Positions 36,537-45,518 of a stretch of 64,000 nt of DNA are shown here, piece by piece (the first letter of the stretch is position 1; the number at the start of each line of letters is the position of its first letter). Both the position numbers and the translations under genes were made by a program. Below the pieces are notes generated by a model. The model was not told the origin of the DNA and searched no databases. It was given only the letters and a program-made list of their open reading frames with translations. This stretch comes from JALCLA01 sp965653565 (GTDB lineage Bacteria > Pseudomonadota > Gammaproteobacteria > Xanthomonadales > Xanthomonadaceae). The stretch is from contig CBFHAI010000009.1 of assembly GCA_965653565.1 (NCBI GenBank), positions 54,083 to 118,082 of the forward strand. Reading direction: 5' to 3'.

Positions 36537-37067
36537 TCAATGCGCCAACGACGCCTGCAGGCGCGCGAGTTTGCCGCGCAGCGAACCGTCGATCACCACG
36601 TCGCCCGCATCGATCACCGCGCCGCCGATCAGTTCCGGATCGACCGCCTGCTGCAGCGCGATGTCCGAACCGAAGCGGCGCTTGAGGGCGGCCGTCAGCG
36701 TTTCGACTTCGCTCGCGGCCATCGGCTGGGCCGAGGTGATCGTCACATTGACGATGCGCTCGGCTTCCGACTTCAGCTGCTCGTACTGCGCCGCGATTTC
36801 CGGCAACAGCGACAGGCGGCGGTTGTCGGCCAGCACCGTGAGGTATTGGCGGAAATTCGGATCGACATCGCCGTTGGGCAACAGCAGGCCGAGGGTATCT
36901 TCGAGGCCGAGCTTGGGATGGCCGAGCAGCCCCTGCGCCTGCGGATCGAGCGCGACGAAGGCAGCGAAACCGAGCAGGTTCGACCACTGCGGCAAACGAC
37001 CGTGCTCGCGCGCCAGCCCGAAGGCGGCGCGCGCGTACGGGCGGGCGAGCGTCATGTTGTTGCTCAT
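36537..37067 (-). CDS. atpH: ATP synthase F1 subunit delta
   Basis: The 176-residue protein follows the delta/OSCP pattern: LARPYARAAFGLAREHG at the start, FRQYLTVLADNRRLSLLPE in the middle, and DPELIGGAVIDAGDVVIDGS near the C-terminus. It joins F1 to the b stator. It lies 18 bases after atpF. Confidence 0.97.
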   Translation of the reverse strand: MSNNMTLARPYARAAFGLAREHGRLPQWSNLLGFAAFVALDPQAQGLLGHPKLGLEDTLGLLLPNGDVDPNFRQYLTVLADNRRLSLLPEIAAQYEQLKSEAERIVNVTITSAQPMAASEVETLTAALKRRFGSDIALQQAVDPELIGGAVIDAGDVVIDGSLRGKLARLQASLAH

Positions 37068-37085
37068 GCTCTGGCGTCCCGGCGG

Positions 37086-37556
37086 TTAAAGCTGGGCGGC
37101 CAGATCGTCGAGCAGCGCCTTGTGGGCGTTGCCGTCGATCTCGCGGCGGATCAGCTTTTCGGCGCCGGCCACCGCGAGCGAGGCGAGCTGCCTGCGCAGT
37201 TCTTCCTTCACGCGATGCGAAGCCGAAGCGATTTCGGCGTGCGCCGCCGCCTTCTGGCGATCGGCTTCGGCCACGGCTTCGTTCTTGGCCTGATCGATGA
37301 TCGCGTTGGCACGGGCTTCGGCCTGCGCGATGATCTCGTTGGCCTTGCCGCGCGCTTCCTTGAGCACTTCATTGACGCGTTCTTCGGCCTGCGCCAGATC
37401 GCGCTGGCTACGGTCGGCCGCGGCCAGGCCTTCGGCGATTTTCTTCTGGCGTTCTTCGATGGCGCCCATCAGCGGCGGCCAGATGAACTTCATGGTGAAG
37501 AAAATCAGGATCGCAAAGCTCAGCGCTTGCAGGAAAAATGTGTAATTCAGATCCAT
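37086..37556 (-). CDS. atpF: ATP synthase Fo subunit b
   Basis: The 156-residue protein has one N-terminal membrane span (YTFFLQALSFAILIFFTM) followed by a long charged coiled coil (RQKKIAEGLAAADRSQRDLAQ onward) that forms the stator stalk. ATG 37556 starts MDLNYTFF; the in-frame extension upstream is not conserved-looking. Confidence 0.96.
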   Translation of the reverse strand: MDLNYTFFLQALSFAILIFFTMKFIWPPLMGAIEERQKKIAEGLAAADRSQRDLAQAEERVNEVLKEARGKANEIIAQAEARANAIIDQAKNEAVAEADRQKAAAHAEIASASHRVKEELRRQLASLAVAGAEKLIRREIDGNAHKALLDDLAAQL

Positions 37557-37663
37557 GTCGCACTCCGAAAAGCCGGAACACGACACGCCGTCACGCTAGC
37601 GCCGGCGCGTCGCAGCGGGTGTGAAAGCGCCGCGCTCTCGCGCCGCGCTTCCCTGGGCCGGGA

Positions 37664-37936
37664 TCAGGCCGCGGTGAGCGCCGACAGCAGCGGATTGGCG
37701 ATAGCGAAGAACATCGCGATGGCCAGACCGATGATGAAGGCGGCGTCGATCAGACCGGCGAGCAGGAACATGCGCGCCTGCAGCATCGGCACGAGTTCCG
37801 GCTGGCGGGCGGCCGACTCGAGGAACTTCGAACCCATGATGCCGATGCCGATACAGGCACCCAGCGCACCCAGGCCGATGATCAGACCGGCGGCGATGGC
37901 GGTGTAGCTCTGGATCAGGGCGATGAACTCTTGCAT
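37664..37936 (-). CDS. atpE: ATP synthase Fo subunit c
   Basis: The 90-residue two-helix protein has GLGALGACIGIGIMGSKFLE in helix 1, the RQPE loop, and LLAGLIDAAFIIGLAIAMFF in helix 2 with the proton-carrying acidic residue as Asp in GLIDAAF. This is the rotor ring subunit. Confidence 0.97.
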   Translation of the reverse strand: MQEFIALIQSYTAIAAGLIIGLGALGACIGIGIMGSKFLESAARQPELVPMLQARMFLLAGLIDAAFIIGLAIAMFFAIANPLLSALTAA

Positions 37937-38010
37937 GACGCGACTCCTTGACGTGAACTTTTGGAAGTGAAATTGCGAGAAAAGACGTTTGGAAAATTTC
38001 TGAAAAAGAA

Positions 38011-38844
38011 TCAGTGATGCTCGTGCGCCATCGCCAGATAGACGACCGACAGCACCATGAAAATGAAGGCCTGCAGCAGGATGATCAGGATGTGGAAGAT
38101 CCCCCACGCGGCGTTGAAGATCACGCCCGGCAGGAAGGTGACCCAGCTCGCCGCCAGGCCCGCGATCAGCATGAAAACCAGCTCGCCGCCGTACATGTTG
38201 CCGAAAAGTCGCATCGCCAGAGAGATCGGCTTGGACAGATATTCGACGATATTGAGGCCCAGATTCGGTACCGCAAGCGCGAGCTTGGCGCCGGTGCCGT
38301 GCGCATGGAACGGCGCGGTGAACAGCTCCTTGGTGAAGCCCCAGCCGCCTTTCGCCTTGATCGAATAGAAGATCGTCAGCAGGAAAACGACGGTCGACAT
38401 CGCCAGCGTGGTGTTCAGATCGGCGGTCGGCACGATGCGCCAGTAAGTATGATGCGCGGCTTCTTCGCCGGCGATGTGGTGTACGCCGAAACCGATCGCG
38501 TCGAGCGGCAGCAGGTCCATGGCGTTCATGAAGAACACCCACATGAAGATCGTCAGCGCGAACGGCGCGATGAACTTGCGGCTGCCGTGGAAAACGTCCT
38601 TCACCTGGCCGTCGACGAATTCGATCAGGATTTCGACGAAGGCCTGGCCTTTCGACGGCACGCCGGCGGTGGCCTTGCGCGCCATGCTCCAGAACCAAAG
38701 CACGAAGATCAGGCCGAGCACCAGGCCCGTGATCCACGAATCGAGATGCACGCCATCCGACGGCCCACCGAGCACGCGGTTGTGCGTGAGGTGATGCTGG
38801 ATGTATTGGGTCAGACCACCGGATGCGCCGGATTCCGCACTCAC
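38011..38844 (-). CDS. atpB: ATP synthase Fo subunit a
   Basis: The product of 277 residues has six hydrophobic segments and the family motifs LRLFGNMYGGELVF-like (seen as AMRLFGNMYGGELVFML) and LLQAFIFMVLSVVYLAMA, which carries the partner residues of the proton path. I chose GTG 38844, which has AAGGG upstream and gives VSAESGASGGL; the open frame extends to 38904 but overlaps atpI. Confidence 0.95.
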   Translation of the reverse strand: MSAESGASGGLTQYIQHHLTHNRVLGGPSDGVHLDSWITGLVLGLIFVLWFWSMARKATAGVPSKGQAFVEILIEFVDGQVKDVFHGSRKFIAPFALTIFMWVFFMNAMDLLPLDAIGFGVHHIAGEEAAHHTYWRIVPTADLNTTLAMSTVVFLLTIFYSIKAKGGWGFTKELFTAPFHAHGTGAKLALAVPNLGLNIVEYLSKPISLAMRLFGNMYGGELVFMLIAGLAASWVTFLPGVIFNAAWGIFHILIILLQAFIFMVLSVVYLAMAHEHH

Positions 38845-38854
38845 GAGACCACCC

Positions 38855-39223
38855 TTAAGATTTGATTCTGAATGCCATGAGGTATGCGACCAGTGCAGCG
38901 CCAAGCCCCGCGATCAACGGCAGGGGCGGCAGCTCGAAGCGGGCCAGCGCGATGTAGAGCGCGCCCACGATCACCAGCCACTTCAGGGCGAGTCCGCCGA
39001 ACAGGCGCGCAAGCGCCGCTCCGGGACCGATGACGCCGGCGCCGAAGGCCCGCCAGGCCATCAGCGCGCTCCCCAGCGTCACCGCGCCACCCCCGAGGAG
39101 AGCGGCAAGCGCGGCCCGTTCACCCTGGACGAGGAAGACCAGCGCGGCGATCAGGGTGACGACCGTCTGGAAGACGACCACACGCTGCGCCTGGCGCCGG
39201 CCGGCGGCCATGGAATTGAGCAC
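38855..39223 (-). CDS. atpI: ATP synthase subunit I
   Basis: The 122-residue protein has four membrane segments and the AtpI pattern (RRQAQRVVVFQTVVTLIAAL, FLVQGERAALAALLGGG, ALKWLVIVGALYIAL). It helps assemble the c ring. The start may be GTG 39223 or ATG 39211. It is the first gene of the operon and lies ten bases before atpB. Confidence 0.9.
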   Translation of the reverse strand: MLNSMAAGRRQAQRVVVFQTVVTLIAALVFLVQGERAALAALLGGGAVTLGSALMAWRAFGAGVIGPGAALARLFGGLALKWLVIVGALYIALARFELPPLPLIAGLGAALVAYLMAFRIKS

Positions 39224-39290
39224 GCTGCGGATCCGGTTGCCGGGAAAAATCGGCGTTATTCGGCAGAAAATCGCCCTGCCAAGACGTAGA

Positions 39291-39320
39291 AGTATAGCAG
39301 TCGGGCGAAATTCGCCGCAA
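39291..39320 (-). promoter_or_regulatory. Putative sigma70 promoter of the atp operon
   Basis: On the minus strand TTGCGG (39320-39315) and TATACT (39296-39291) are separated by 18 bases, about 68 bases upstream of the atpI GTG. The -10 is a strong match and the -35 is fair. It lies in the only intergenic gap before the operon. Confidence 0.6.
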
Positions 39321-39346
39321 CCGCGAATGCACGATGCCGAGCCGCC

Positions 39347-40246
39347 TCAGGGCGGCAGCAGGTGGCCTGCGAACCAGGTCCAGGCCGATTGGGCGTCGGA
39401 CTGGGCGACGACGTGGCCGCCGGCGAAGTCGACCTTCTTCACCGTCGCCGGCGTGCTCCAGCCGGCGTTCTGCAGGCGCGCCAGGTCGCCCTGCACGAAC
39501 GGCGCCCACGGATCGCCCGAGCCGACGCGCAGTTGCACCGGGATGTGGCGGGCCGCGCCCGGCAGCAGGTTTTCGCAAGCAGCGTCCTCGTTTGCCGGCT
39601 CGCAGGCGAGCGCGAACAGCACGCCGGCGTTCACCGCATAGGCGGCGAATCGCGTCGAGTTGCCGAGTCCGAGCGCGTGGCCGTAGTGGCCGCCGGCCGA
39701 AAATCCCCACAGATAGCGTCGCGCCCGATCGATGTCGTAGCGGCGTTCAACTTCGGCGATCGCGCAGGCCAGCGCCGGCGTATCGAGCGACGGCACCCAG
39801 CCGCCGGAATTGCCGCTGGCGATCGGCGCCAGCACGATGGCGCCCTGCGCTTCGGCCACGTTGGTCCACAGACTGCGCATCGACGACGCGGCGGTCGGTG
39901 CCTGCGCCGCCGAACCGGCGGCGCCGTGCAGCGCGACCACCAGCGGCCAGGCCTGCGCACCGTCGTACGTCGACGGCACATACAACAACACTTGATGGGT
40001 GAGGCCGGTGTCCGGCACCGCCACCGTGATCGACGACGGCCCGCTCGCGGCTTCGCCTTTCATGCCGCTCGGCCGCGATGTCGCGCTCTCGGCCGTTTCG
40101 AGGCCGGAGCGGAACATCGATTCGCCGGCACCGCATTGCGTCGACACGAAATCTTCGAGCGCGAACTGCGCCGCCGCCAATCGCGGCGTCGCGGCAGCGA
40201 CGATCAAAGCGAGGACGATCAAAGGGGGCGGGAGAATCTTCGACAT
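39347..40246 (-). CDS. Exported PHB-depolymerase/LpqC-like esterase
   Basis: The 299-residue protein has a signal peptide (MSKILPPPLIVLALIVAAA ... AAA) and an alpha/beta-hydrolase fold: LVVALHGAAGSAAQ oxyanion segment, the nucleophile elbow WGFSAGGHYG (GxSxG), a likely Asp in GSGDPWAPF, and a His in AGGHVVAQ. It fits the esterase/PHB-depolymerase family (extracellular, acting on short esters or polyesters). It stands alone after the atp promoter, co-directional with the NtrY-like kinase. Confidence 0.85.
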   Translation of the reverse strand: MSKILPPPLIVLALIVAAATPRLAAAQFALEDFVSTQCGAGESMFRSGLETAESATSRPSGMKGEAASGPSSITVAVPDTGLTHQVLLYVPSTYDGAQAWPLVVALHGAAGSAAQAPTAASSMRSLWTNVAEAQGAIVLAPIASGNSGGWVPSLDTPALACAIAEVERRYDIDRARRYLWGFSAGGHYGHALGLGNSTRFAAYAVNAGVLFALACEPANEDAACENLLPGAARHIPVQLRVGSGDPWAPFVQGDLARLQNAGWSTPATVKKVDFAGGHVVAQSDAQSAWTWFAGHLLPP

Positions 40247-40288
40247 ATCGGCAATTCTGCGCAGTCGGCGATGAATCGGGCCCGGCCG

Positions 40289-41605
40289 CTAGGCGGCCGG
40301 GAGGCTCAGGCCGACGGTCAAACCCCCGCCTTCGCGATTCGACAGCGTCAGCCGCCCGCCGTGCGCTTCGACGATCTCGCGCGCCAGCGCCAACCCGAGC
40401 CCGGTACCGCTGCGCTTGGTCGAATAGAACGGCACCAGCGCATTGGTGAGCACGGCTTCCGACATGCCGCTGCCGCGATCGGAAATATCGAGCCGCACAC
40501 CGCCCGCAATGCGCCGCATCGACAACGAAACCTCGTCGGCCGCCGAGCCGGACTCGTGCGCGTTCTTCAGCAGATTGATCAAGGCCTGCTGCATCTGCGC
40601 GCGGTCGAAATGGCCGGGCTCGTGAGGAATTTCGCCGTCGAGGCGGAAGGGATACTGGCTTTGCAGTTGCGACAAGAATTCACCCCAGTCGACCGCTTCG
40701 GGCCGCGGTGTCGGCAGCTTGGCGAAACCCGCGTAGCCGCGGATGAAGGCGTCGAGATGACGCGCGCGGTCTTCGATCGTGGCGAACACTTTCTGCAGAC
40801 GCTCGGTGTCGCCGCGCTTGGCCAGTTCCGCGCCCGAGTGCGCGAGGGAACTGATCGGCGCCAGCGAGTTGTTGAGTTCGTGGCTGATCACGCGGATCAC
40901 TTTCTTCCAGGTCGCCACTTCCTGCCGGCTCAGTTCGACCGTGAGCCGCTTGAGCAGATGCAGGCTGTGCGCGCGGCCGTTGAGATTGAAGCCGCGGCGC
41001 GACAGGTGATAGGTCTCGTCGTGGCCTTCGTACTGGAATGTGAAAAGCCGATCGCGGCCTTCCGACAAGGCTTCGCGCAAACCGGGCGGCGCCTGCGTCA
41101 TCACCTCGGCCAGATTGAGGCCTTCCAGCCGGCGGCCGTCGTTGAACAATTGCCGCGCGGCGAGATTGCCGTACACCACGTGGCCGCGCGGCTCGGTCAG
41201 CAGCAGCGCCACCGGTGTGTTCTGGATGACGGTATCGAGCAACAGTTCGCGCTGGAACAGATTCTGCCGTTCCTGCCGCAGCGTCTGCGCCAGTTCGTTG
41301 TGCGCGACCACCAGATCGCCCAATTCATCGTTGGCGTTGCGCACGATACTGAAGCTGAAATCGCGATCGCGAAACGCCGCCACCGCGCCCGACAGCGCAC
41401 GAAACAGCGACAGCACCGGTTCGACCCACAGCCGCACGCACACCACGATCAGCGGAATCGAAATCGCCAGCGCCACCGCCCACTCGAGCCAGCCGGTGCC
41501 GAGCCAGCGCGCCAGCAACACCGCCACGCTCACCGAAATGAAAACCGGGATGGCGGTGAGCAACACGAGGCGGCCTTCGAGCGAGAAACGGCGGCGGGCG
41601 GTCAT
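40289..41605 (-). CDS. NtrY-like sensor histidine kinase
   Basis: The 438-residue kinase has two N-terminal membrane helices (about 12-32 and 40-58), a PAS-like region (about 120-215) and a HisKA/HATPase core. The phospho-acceptor is H242 in VISHELNNSLAP, the N-box N347 in LINLLKNAHES, G1 DRGSGM 376-381, and G2 GTGLGLAL 400-407. No long periplasmic loop is present. The NtrX-like regulator gene lies 2.45 kb upstream on the same strand with two opposite genes between, so this probably is its split partner. Confidence 0.92.
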   Translation of the reverse strand: MTARRRFSLEGRLVLLTAIPVFISVSVAVLLARWLGTGWLEWAVALAISIPLIVVCVRLWVEPVLSLFRALSGAVAAFRDRDFSFSIVRNANDELGDLVVAHNELAQTLRQERQNLFQRELLLDTVIQNTPVALLLTEPRGHVVYGNLAARQLFNDGRRLEGLNLAEVMTQAPPGLREALSEGRDRLFTFQYEGHDETYHLSRRGFNLNGRAHSLHLLKRLTVELSRQEVATWKKVIRVISHELNNSLAPISSLAHSGAELAKRGDTERLQKVFATIEDRARHLDAFIRGYAGFAKLPTPRPEAVDWGEFLSQLQSQYPFRLDGEIPHEPGHFDRAQMQQALINLLKNAHESGSAADEVSLSMRRIAGGVRLDISDRGSGMSEAVLTNALVPFYSTKRSGTGLGLALAREIVEAHGGRLTLSNREGGGLTVGLSLPAA

Positions 41606-41724
41606 GCGCGGAACGATAACCCGGCGGGCTGATCGCGGCGACCGCAGACCGGCGTCAGCGGGCCTGGCCGGGGATTCGCGCGCAATACGTTGAGCCAATC
41701 AGGCCGCATCCCTGGGAGTCGCCG

Positions 41725-43791
41725 ATGTACCGCCGAACCATTGCACTGTTGCTCCTGCTCGCTGCCGCCGCGCTGCCCGCGGCGCCGCTGTCCACCGCGT
41801 TCACTTACCAGGGCGACCTGCACGACAACGGCCTGCCGGCCGACGGCGTATTCGACCTGCGCATCACGCCCTACGCCGAAGCCGCGGCCGGTGCGACGCT
41901 GGCACCGGCGCTCGTGATCCAGGACGTGCCGGTGACCGAGGGCGTCTTCACCACGCAGATCGACTTCGGCGCGGGCTTCTTCGTCGGCGATGCGGTGTGG
42001 CTGGAGATCGCCGTGCGCGACGGCGATTCGGCCGATCCGAACGCCTTCGAAACCCTGGCGCCGCGGCAGGAAGTGACGCCCGCGCCGTACGCGCTGAAAA
42101 CCGCCCCGGCCAGCGTCACCGATCTCGAACTCGCCGCCGATGCCGTCGGCAGCGCGCAAGTGCAGGCCAACGCGATCGGCTCCGGCCAGATCGCCGACGG
42201 CACGGTGTCGACCGGCGATGTCGCGAACGGCAGCCTGCTGCCGGAAGATTTCGCCTTCGACGCCTTCAACAACACTCTGTGGCGCGTCGGCGGCAATACC
42301 GGTGTCGGCAGCGGGTTTCTCGGCACCACCGACAACACGCCGCTGGCCCTGCGTTCGAGCGTCGGCGTGACGATCAACGGCACGGCCCCGAACACCAACA
42401 GCGAGCTCACCATCCGCGGCAATCCGAGCACGCCCGAAACCAATGCCGACATCGTGCTGTGGCCGCGCGGTGGCGAGGCCTTCTTCGATCTGGTCGCGAT
42501 CGGCACCACGCCGCTGGATTCGCGCTTCGGCATCTTCTCGGTCGGCACCAATCCGTTCACCGGTTTCGTCCAGCGTTTCAGCATTGCGGGCACCGGCGCG
42601 ATCGCTGCCGGCACCACCGCATCGGCCGCGCATCCGGGCACCTTCGTATTCGCCGACACGACCGGCGGCGGTTTCGCCAGCACCGGCAACAACCAGTTCA
42701 TCGCACGCGCCGCGGGCGGCGTGGGCATCAACACGGCGCCGTTTTCCTCGGACTACGAACTGAGTCTCATCGGTGGCGCCAGCAGCGGCAACGACAACGT
42801 CGAAATGGCGCTCAAACCGCGCGCGCCGGATCTCGACCGCAGTTGGGCGATGCGCGTGTCGAAAGACGCCTCGACGCAGCTGTCGCTCGATTACAGTTCG
42901 CCGACGCAAGGCATCGTCGCCAATCCGCGTTTCGTGCTCACCGGCGCAGGTTCGCTCGGCGTGGGTGCGGCGCAGGCGGTGGGGCACGGCGGCAGTTTCG
43001 TGTTCGCCGACGGCTCTTCCGCCAGCACGGTTTCGACCACGGCGGCGAACCAATTCCTGGTTCGTGCCGCGGGCGGCATCGGCATCAATCGGCCCGGCGG
43101 TGGCAGCGATGAAGTGTCGATCGGGCCGCGCACCGGCGATGCCGCCCAGAGCGCCGACCTGGTGCTCGGTGCCGCGGCGACTGTCGGGCAGTTCCGCATG
43201 TCGACCACCGTTGCCGGCGCGAGCGACACCATCGGTCGACTGTCGATCCGCAACACCAATCCAACCTACGCCAATGCGGTGATCGCCGAATTCTTCACCG
43301 AAGGCGCGAACCGCCGCCTGGGATTGTTCCGCGGCACCGCCACCGGCATCACCTTCACGCCGAATCATCCGCTGCATATCGGCGAATCGACGATCGCCAA
43401 CAGCGGCAACGGGGCGCACCTGACGACCGGCGGCGTGTGGACCAACGGATCGAGCCGCGCCTTCAAGCAGGCGTTCACCGCGATCGATGTGTCGGACGTG
43501 CTGGCGCGCGTGCTGGCGCTCGATGTATCGCGCTGGCGCTATCGCGGCGACGACGACGCGTGGCATATCGGACCCATCGCAGAAGACTTCTACGCCGCCT
43601 TCGGGCTCGGCGGCGATGCGCAGTACATCGGCACGGTCGATGCGGACGGCGTGGCGCTGGCGGCAATCCAGGGCCTGCACGCCGCCACGCAGCAGCGCAG
43701 CGCCGAACTCGAAAGCGAGAACGCCACCCTGCGCGATGCCTTGCAGCGGCTCGAAGCGCGCGTCGCGGCGCTCGAAGCCGGCAGCCGGTGA
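41725..43791 (+). CDS. Exported protein with C-terminal S74 intramolecular chaperone domain
   Basis: The 688-residue protein has a signal peptide (MYRRTIALLLLLAAAALPA). A beta-sandwich (FTYQGDLHDNGLPADGVFD) follows, then a repetitive stretch with recurring FVFAD ... NQF(I/L)xRAAGG(V/I)GIN segments. Near the C-terminus is a peptidase S74 chaperone module (SSRAFKQAFTAIDVSDVL, DDDAWHIGPIAEDFYAAFG) and a coiled coil (SAELESENATLRDALQRLE). S74 domains cleave themselves off after trimerising phage tail fibres and similar surface fibres. It has no DGFE tail itself; the following gene does. GGAG precedes the ATG. Confidence 0.88.
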   Translation: MYRRTIALLLLLAAAALPAAPLSTAFTYQGDLHDNGLPADGVFDLRITPYAEAAAGATLAPALVIQDVPVTEGVFTTQIDFGAGFFVGDAVWLEIAVRDGDSADPNAFETLAPRQEVTPAPYALKTAPASVTDLELAADAVGSAQVQANAIGSGQIADGTVSTGDVANGSLLPEDFAFDAFNNTLWRVGGNTGVGSGFLGTTDNTPLALRSSVGVTINGTAPNTNSELTIRGNPSTPETNADIVLWPRGGEAFFDLVAIGTTPLDSRFGIFSVGTNPFTGFVQRFSIAGTGAIAAGTTASAAHPGTFVFADTTGGGFASTGNNQFIARAAGGVGINTAPFSSDYELSLIGGASSGNDNVEMALKPRAPDLDRSWAMRVSKDASTQLSLDYSSPTQGIVANPRFVLTGAGSLGVGAAQAVGHGGSFVFADGSSASTVSTTAANQFLVRAAGGIGINRPGGGSDEVSIGPRTGDAAQSADLVLGAAATVGQFRMSTTVAGASDTIGRLSIRNTNPTYANAVIAEFFTEGANRRLGLFRGTATGITFTPNHPLHIGESTIANSGNGAHLTTGGVWTNGSSRAFKQAFTAIDVSDVLARVLALDVSRWRYRGDDDAWHIGPIAEDFYAAFGLGGDAQYIGTVDADGVALAAIQGLHAATQQRSAELESENATLRDALQRLEARVAALEAGSR

Positions 43792-43795
43792 CGCC

Positions 43796-44050
43796 GTGAA
43801 ACGCTTGCTTCGATGCAGCCTGCTGGCACTGGCGGCGCTAAGCCTGCCCGCCGCCGCGCAATACACGCTGCCGCGCTGGACCATCGACAACGGCGGCGGC
43901 ACTTCCAGCGGCGCGCGATTCACGCTGCGCGGCACGATCGCGCAGCCGGACGCAGTGAGGCTGCTCGGCGCGACGCGATTCCAGCTGTCCGGCGGTTTCT
44001 GGGCCGAGGTGCAGGACGCACGCGTTTTCCGCGACGGCTTCGAAGAATAG
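43796..44050 (+). CDS. Small exported protein with DGFE tail
   Basis: The 84-residue product has a signal peptide (VKRLLRCSLLALAALSLPAAA) and a short module (RWTIDNGGGTSSGARFTLR, GTIAQPDAVRLLGATRFQLSG) that resembles the small GGG(T)SSGG-F-L-GTIGQ modules of surface proteins. It ends ARVFRDGFEE. The start is GTG 43796, four bases after the S74 gene stop, so the pair is co-translated. Its stop lies five bases from the 3' end of the convergent NtrX-like gene. Function unknown; it may anchor or pair with the S74 protein. Confidence 0.75.
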   Translation: MKRLLRCSLLALAALSLPAAAQYTLPRWTIDNGGGTSSGARFTLRGTIAQPDAVRLLGATRFQLSGGFWAEVQDARVFRDGFEE

Positions 44051-44055
44051 CGCGC

Positions 44056-45402
44056 TCAGGCGCGCGCGATGCCGAGTTTTTCCATGCGGCGGTAAAGCGC
44101 TTGCCGGCTCAGGCCCAATTCGCTCGCCGCCTGACTCACCACGCCGCCGGCGCGTGCGAGCGCCGATTCGATGCTGTCTCGATCGGGCTCGGCTTCGGTT
44201 TCCGTCGCCGCCGACGCGACGCCGGATGCGGCCGGCAAGGCCAGATCCGCCACTTCGATGCTGCTGCCGGCCGCTAGCAGCATCGCTCGTTGCAACACGT
44301 TCTTCAGTTCGCGCACATTGCCCGGCCAGGCGTGCCGTTGCAGCGCGTCGCGCGCGCTCGAAGTCAGCGGCTTGCCGTCGCGCAGGAAATGCTCGGCCAA
44401 CGGCAGGATGTCGCCGCGCCGCTCGGCCAGCGGCGGCAGCCGCAGCTCGATGACGTTGAGACGATAGAAAAGATCTTCGCGAAACGTGCCGGCGCGGATC
44501 ATCGAGGACAGATCGGCATTCGTCGCACTGATCACGCGCACCTTCACTTGCCGCTCGCGATTCGATCCCAAGCGTTCGAAGCGGCCGGTTTCCAGCACGC
44601 GCAGCAGTTTCATCTGGCCGGCCGGCGGCAGGTTGCCGATTTCATCGAGAAACAAGGTGCCGCCGTCGGCCGCTTCGAACTTGCCTTCGCGCGCCTTGTT
44701 GGCGCCGGTGTAGGCGCCGGCATCGGCGCCGAACAATTCGGCCTCGATCAGTTCCGACGGCAGCGCACCGCAATTCAAGGTGACGAACGCTCCGCCGCGC
44801 ACCGCCGAATTGGCCTGCACGATTTCGGCGATGCGCTCCTTGCCGGCGCCGTTCGGGCCGGTGATGAGAACCGGCACGTCGGCGCGCGCCACCTGGCAGG
44901 CCAGCGCCACCACGCGCTCGGTGGCCGGATCGGCGAACACGAAGCCGCGCAGGTCGTATTGCTCGCGCAAGGCCCCCGCGCCGCGCTGCTGCGCACGTTT
45001 GATCGTGTGCAGTTCGCGCCGCGTCTGACCCAGTTCGAGCAGATTGCGCACGGTGGCGAGCAGTTTGCGGTCGTCCCAGGGTTTGGCGAGGTAGTCGGCC
45101 GCGCCGCCTTTCACCAGTTCGACCGCCGATTCCAGATGGGTCCAGGCCGTCAGCAGGATCACCGGCATATCGGGATAGCGCGCGCGAATCCGTCCGAACA
45201 ATTCGACGCCTTCTTCGCCCGAGGTCGTATCGGCGGTGAAGTTCATGTCCTGGATGACGAGATCGATCGACTCGCCGGCGAGCAGTTCGAGCCCGGCCTC
45301 GGGCGACTCGGCACTCAGCGTGCGCAAGTCCGACAGCGAGAACAGCATTTCGAGCGCGGTCGAGACGCTGGGGTTGTCGTCGATGACTAGGATGGTGGGC
45401 AT
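44056..45402 (-). CDS. NtrC/NtrX-family sigma54-dependent response regulator
   Basis: The 448-residue regulator has a receiver domain (D8, D9, phospho-acceptor D52 in IQDMNF, T85, K107). An AAA+ domain follows with Walker A GPNGAGKE 182-189, the sigma54 loop GAYTGA (a Phe-to-Tyr variant of GAFTGA) near 229-234, Walker B LFLDEIG, and a C-terminal Fis-type HTH (VSQAASELGLSRQALYRRM). ATG 45402 begins the receiver domain; a hairpin repeat lies just upstream. It follows a MacAB-like exporter and precedes, across an insertion, its NtrY-like kinase. Confidence 0.92.
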   Translation of the reverse strand: MPTILVIDDNPSVSTALEMLFSLSDLRTLSAESPEAGLELLAGESIDLVIQDMNFTADTTSGEEGVELFGRIRARYPDMPVILLTAWTHLESAVELVKGGAADYLAKPWDDRKLLATVRNLLELGQTRRELHTIKRAQQRGAGALREQYDLRGFVFADPATERVVALACQVARADVPVLITGPNGAGKERIAEIVQANSAVRGGAFVTLNCGALPSELIEAELFGADAGAYTGANKAREGKFEAADGGTLFLDEIGNLPPAGQMKLLRVLETGRFERLGSNRERQVKVRVISATNADLSSMIRAGTFREDLFYRLNVIELRLPPLAERRGDILPLAEHFLRDGKPLTSSARDALQRHAWPGNVRELKNVLQRAMLLAAGSSIEVADLALPAASGVASAATETEAEPDRDSIESALARAGGVVSQAASELGLSRQALYRRMEKLGIARA

Positions 45403-45412
45403 CGATGCTGAG

Positions 45413-45512
45413 CCGGGAAGCGGGAGACGGGAATCGGGAATCGGGAATCGGGAATGGTAAGAGCAACAGCGCAGCCCGCGCTCTACTCCCGGTCCCCGAC
45501 TCCCGATTTCCG
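45413..45512. repeat. GGGAATCGGGA hairpin element upstream of the NtrX-like gene
   Basis: The left half carries a run of CGGGAATCGGGAATCGGGAA-type copies, and the right half CTCCCGGTCCCCGACTCCCG and ATTTCCG. Pairing is imperfect. The unit matches the elements inside the atp operon. Confidence 0.75.
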
Positions 45513-45518
45513 CACAAA

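Noticed and set aside
41602..43935. Minus-strand frame of 777 codons opposite the S74 gene
   Set aside because: It is Arg/Gly-rich with no domain; the plus strand has a signal peptide, S74 domain and ribosome site.
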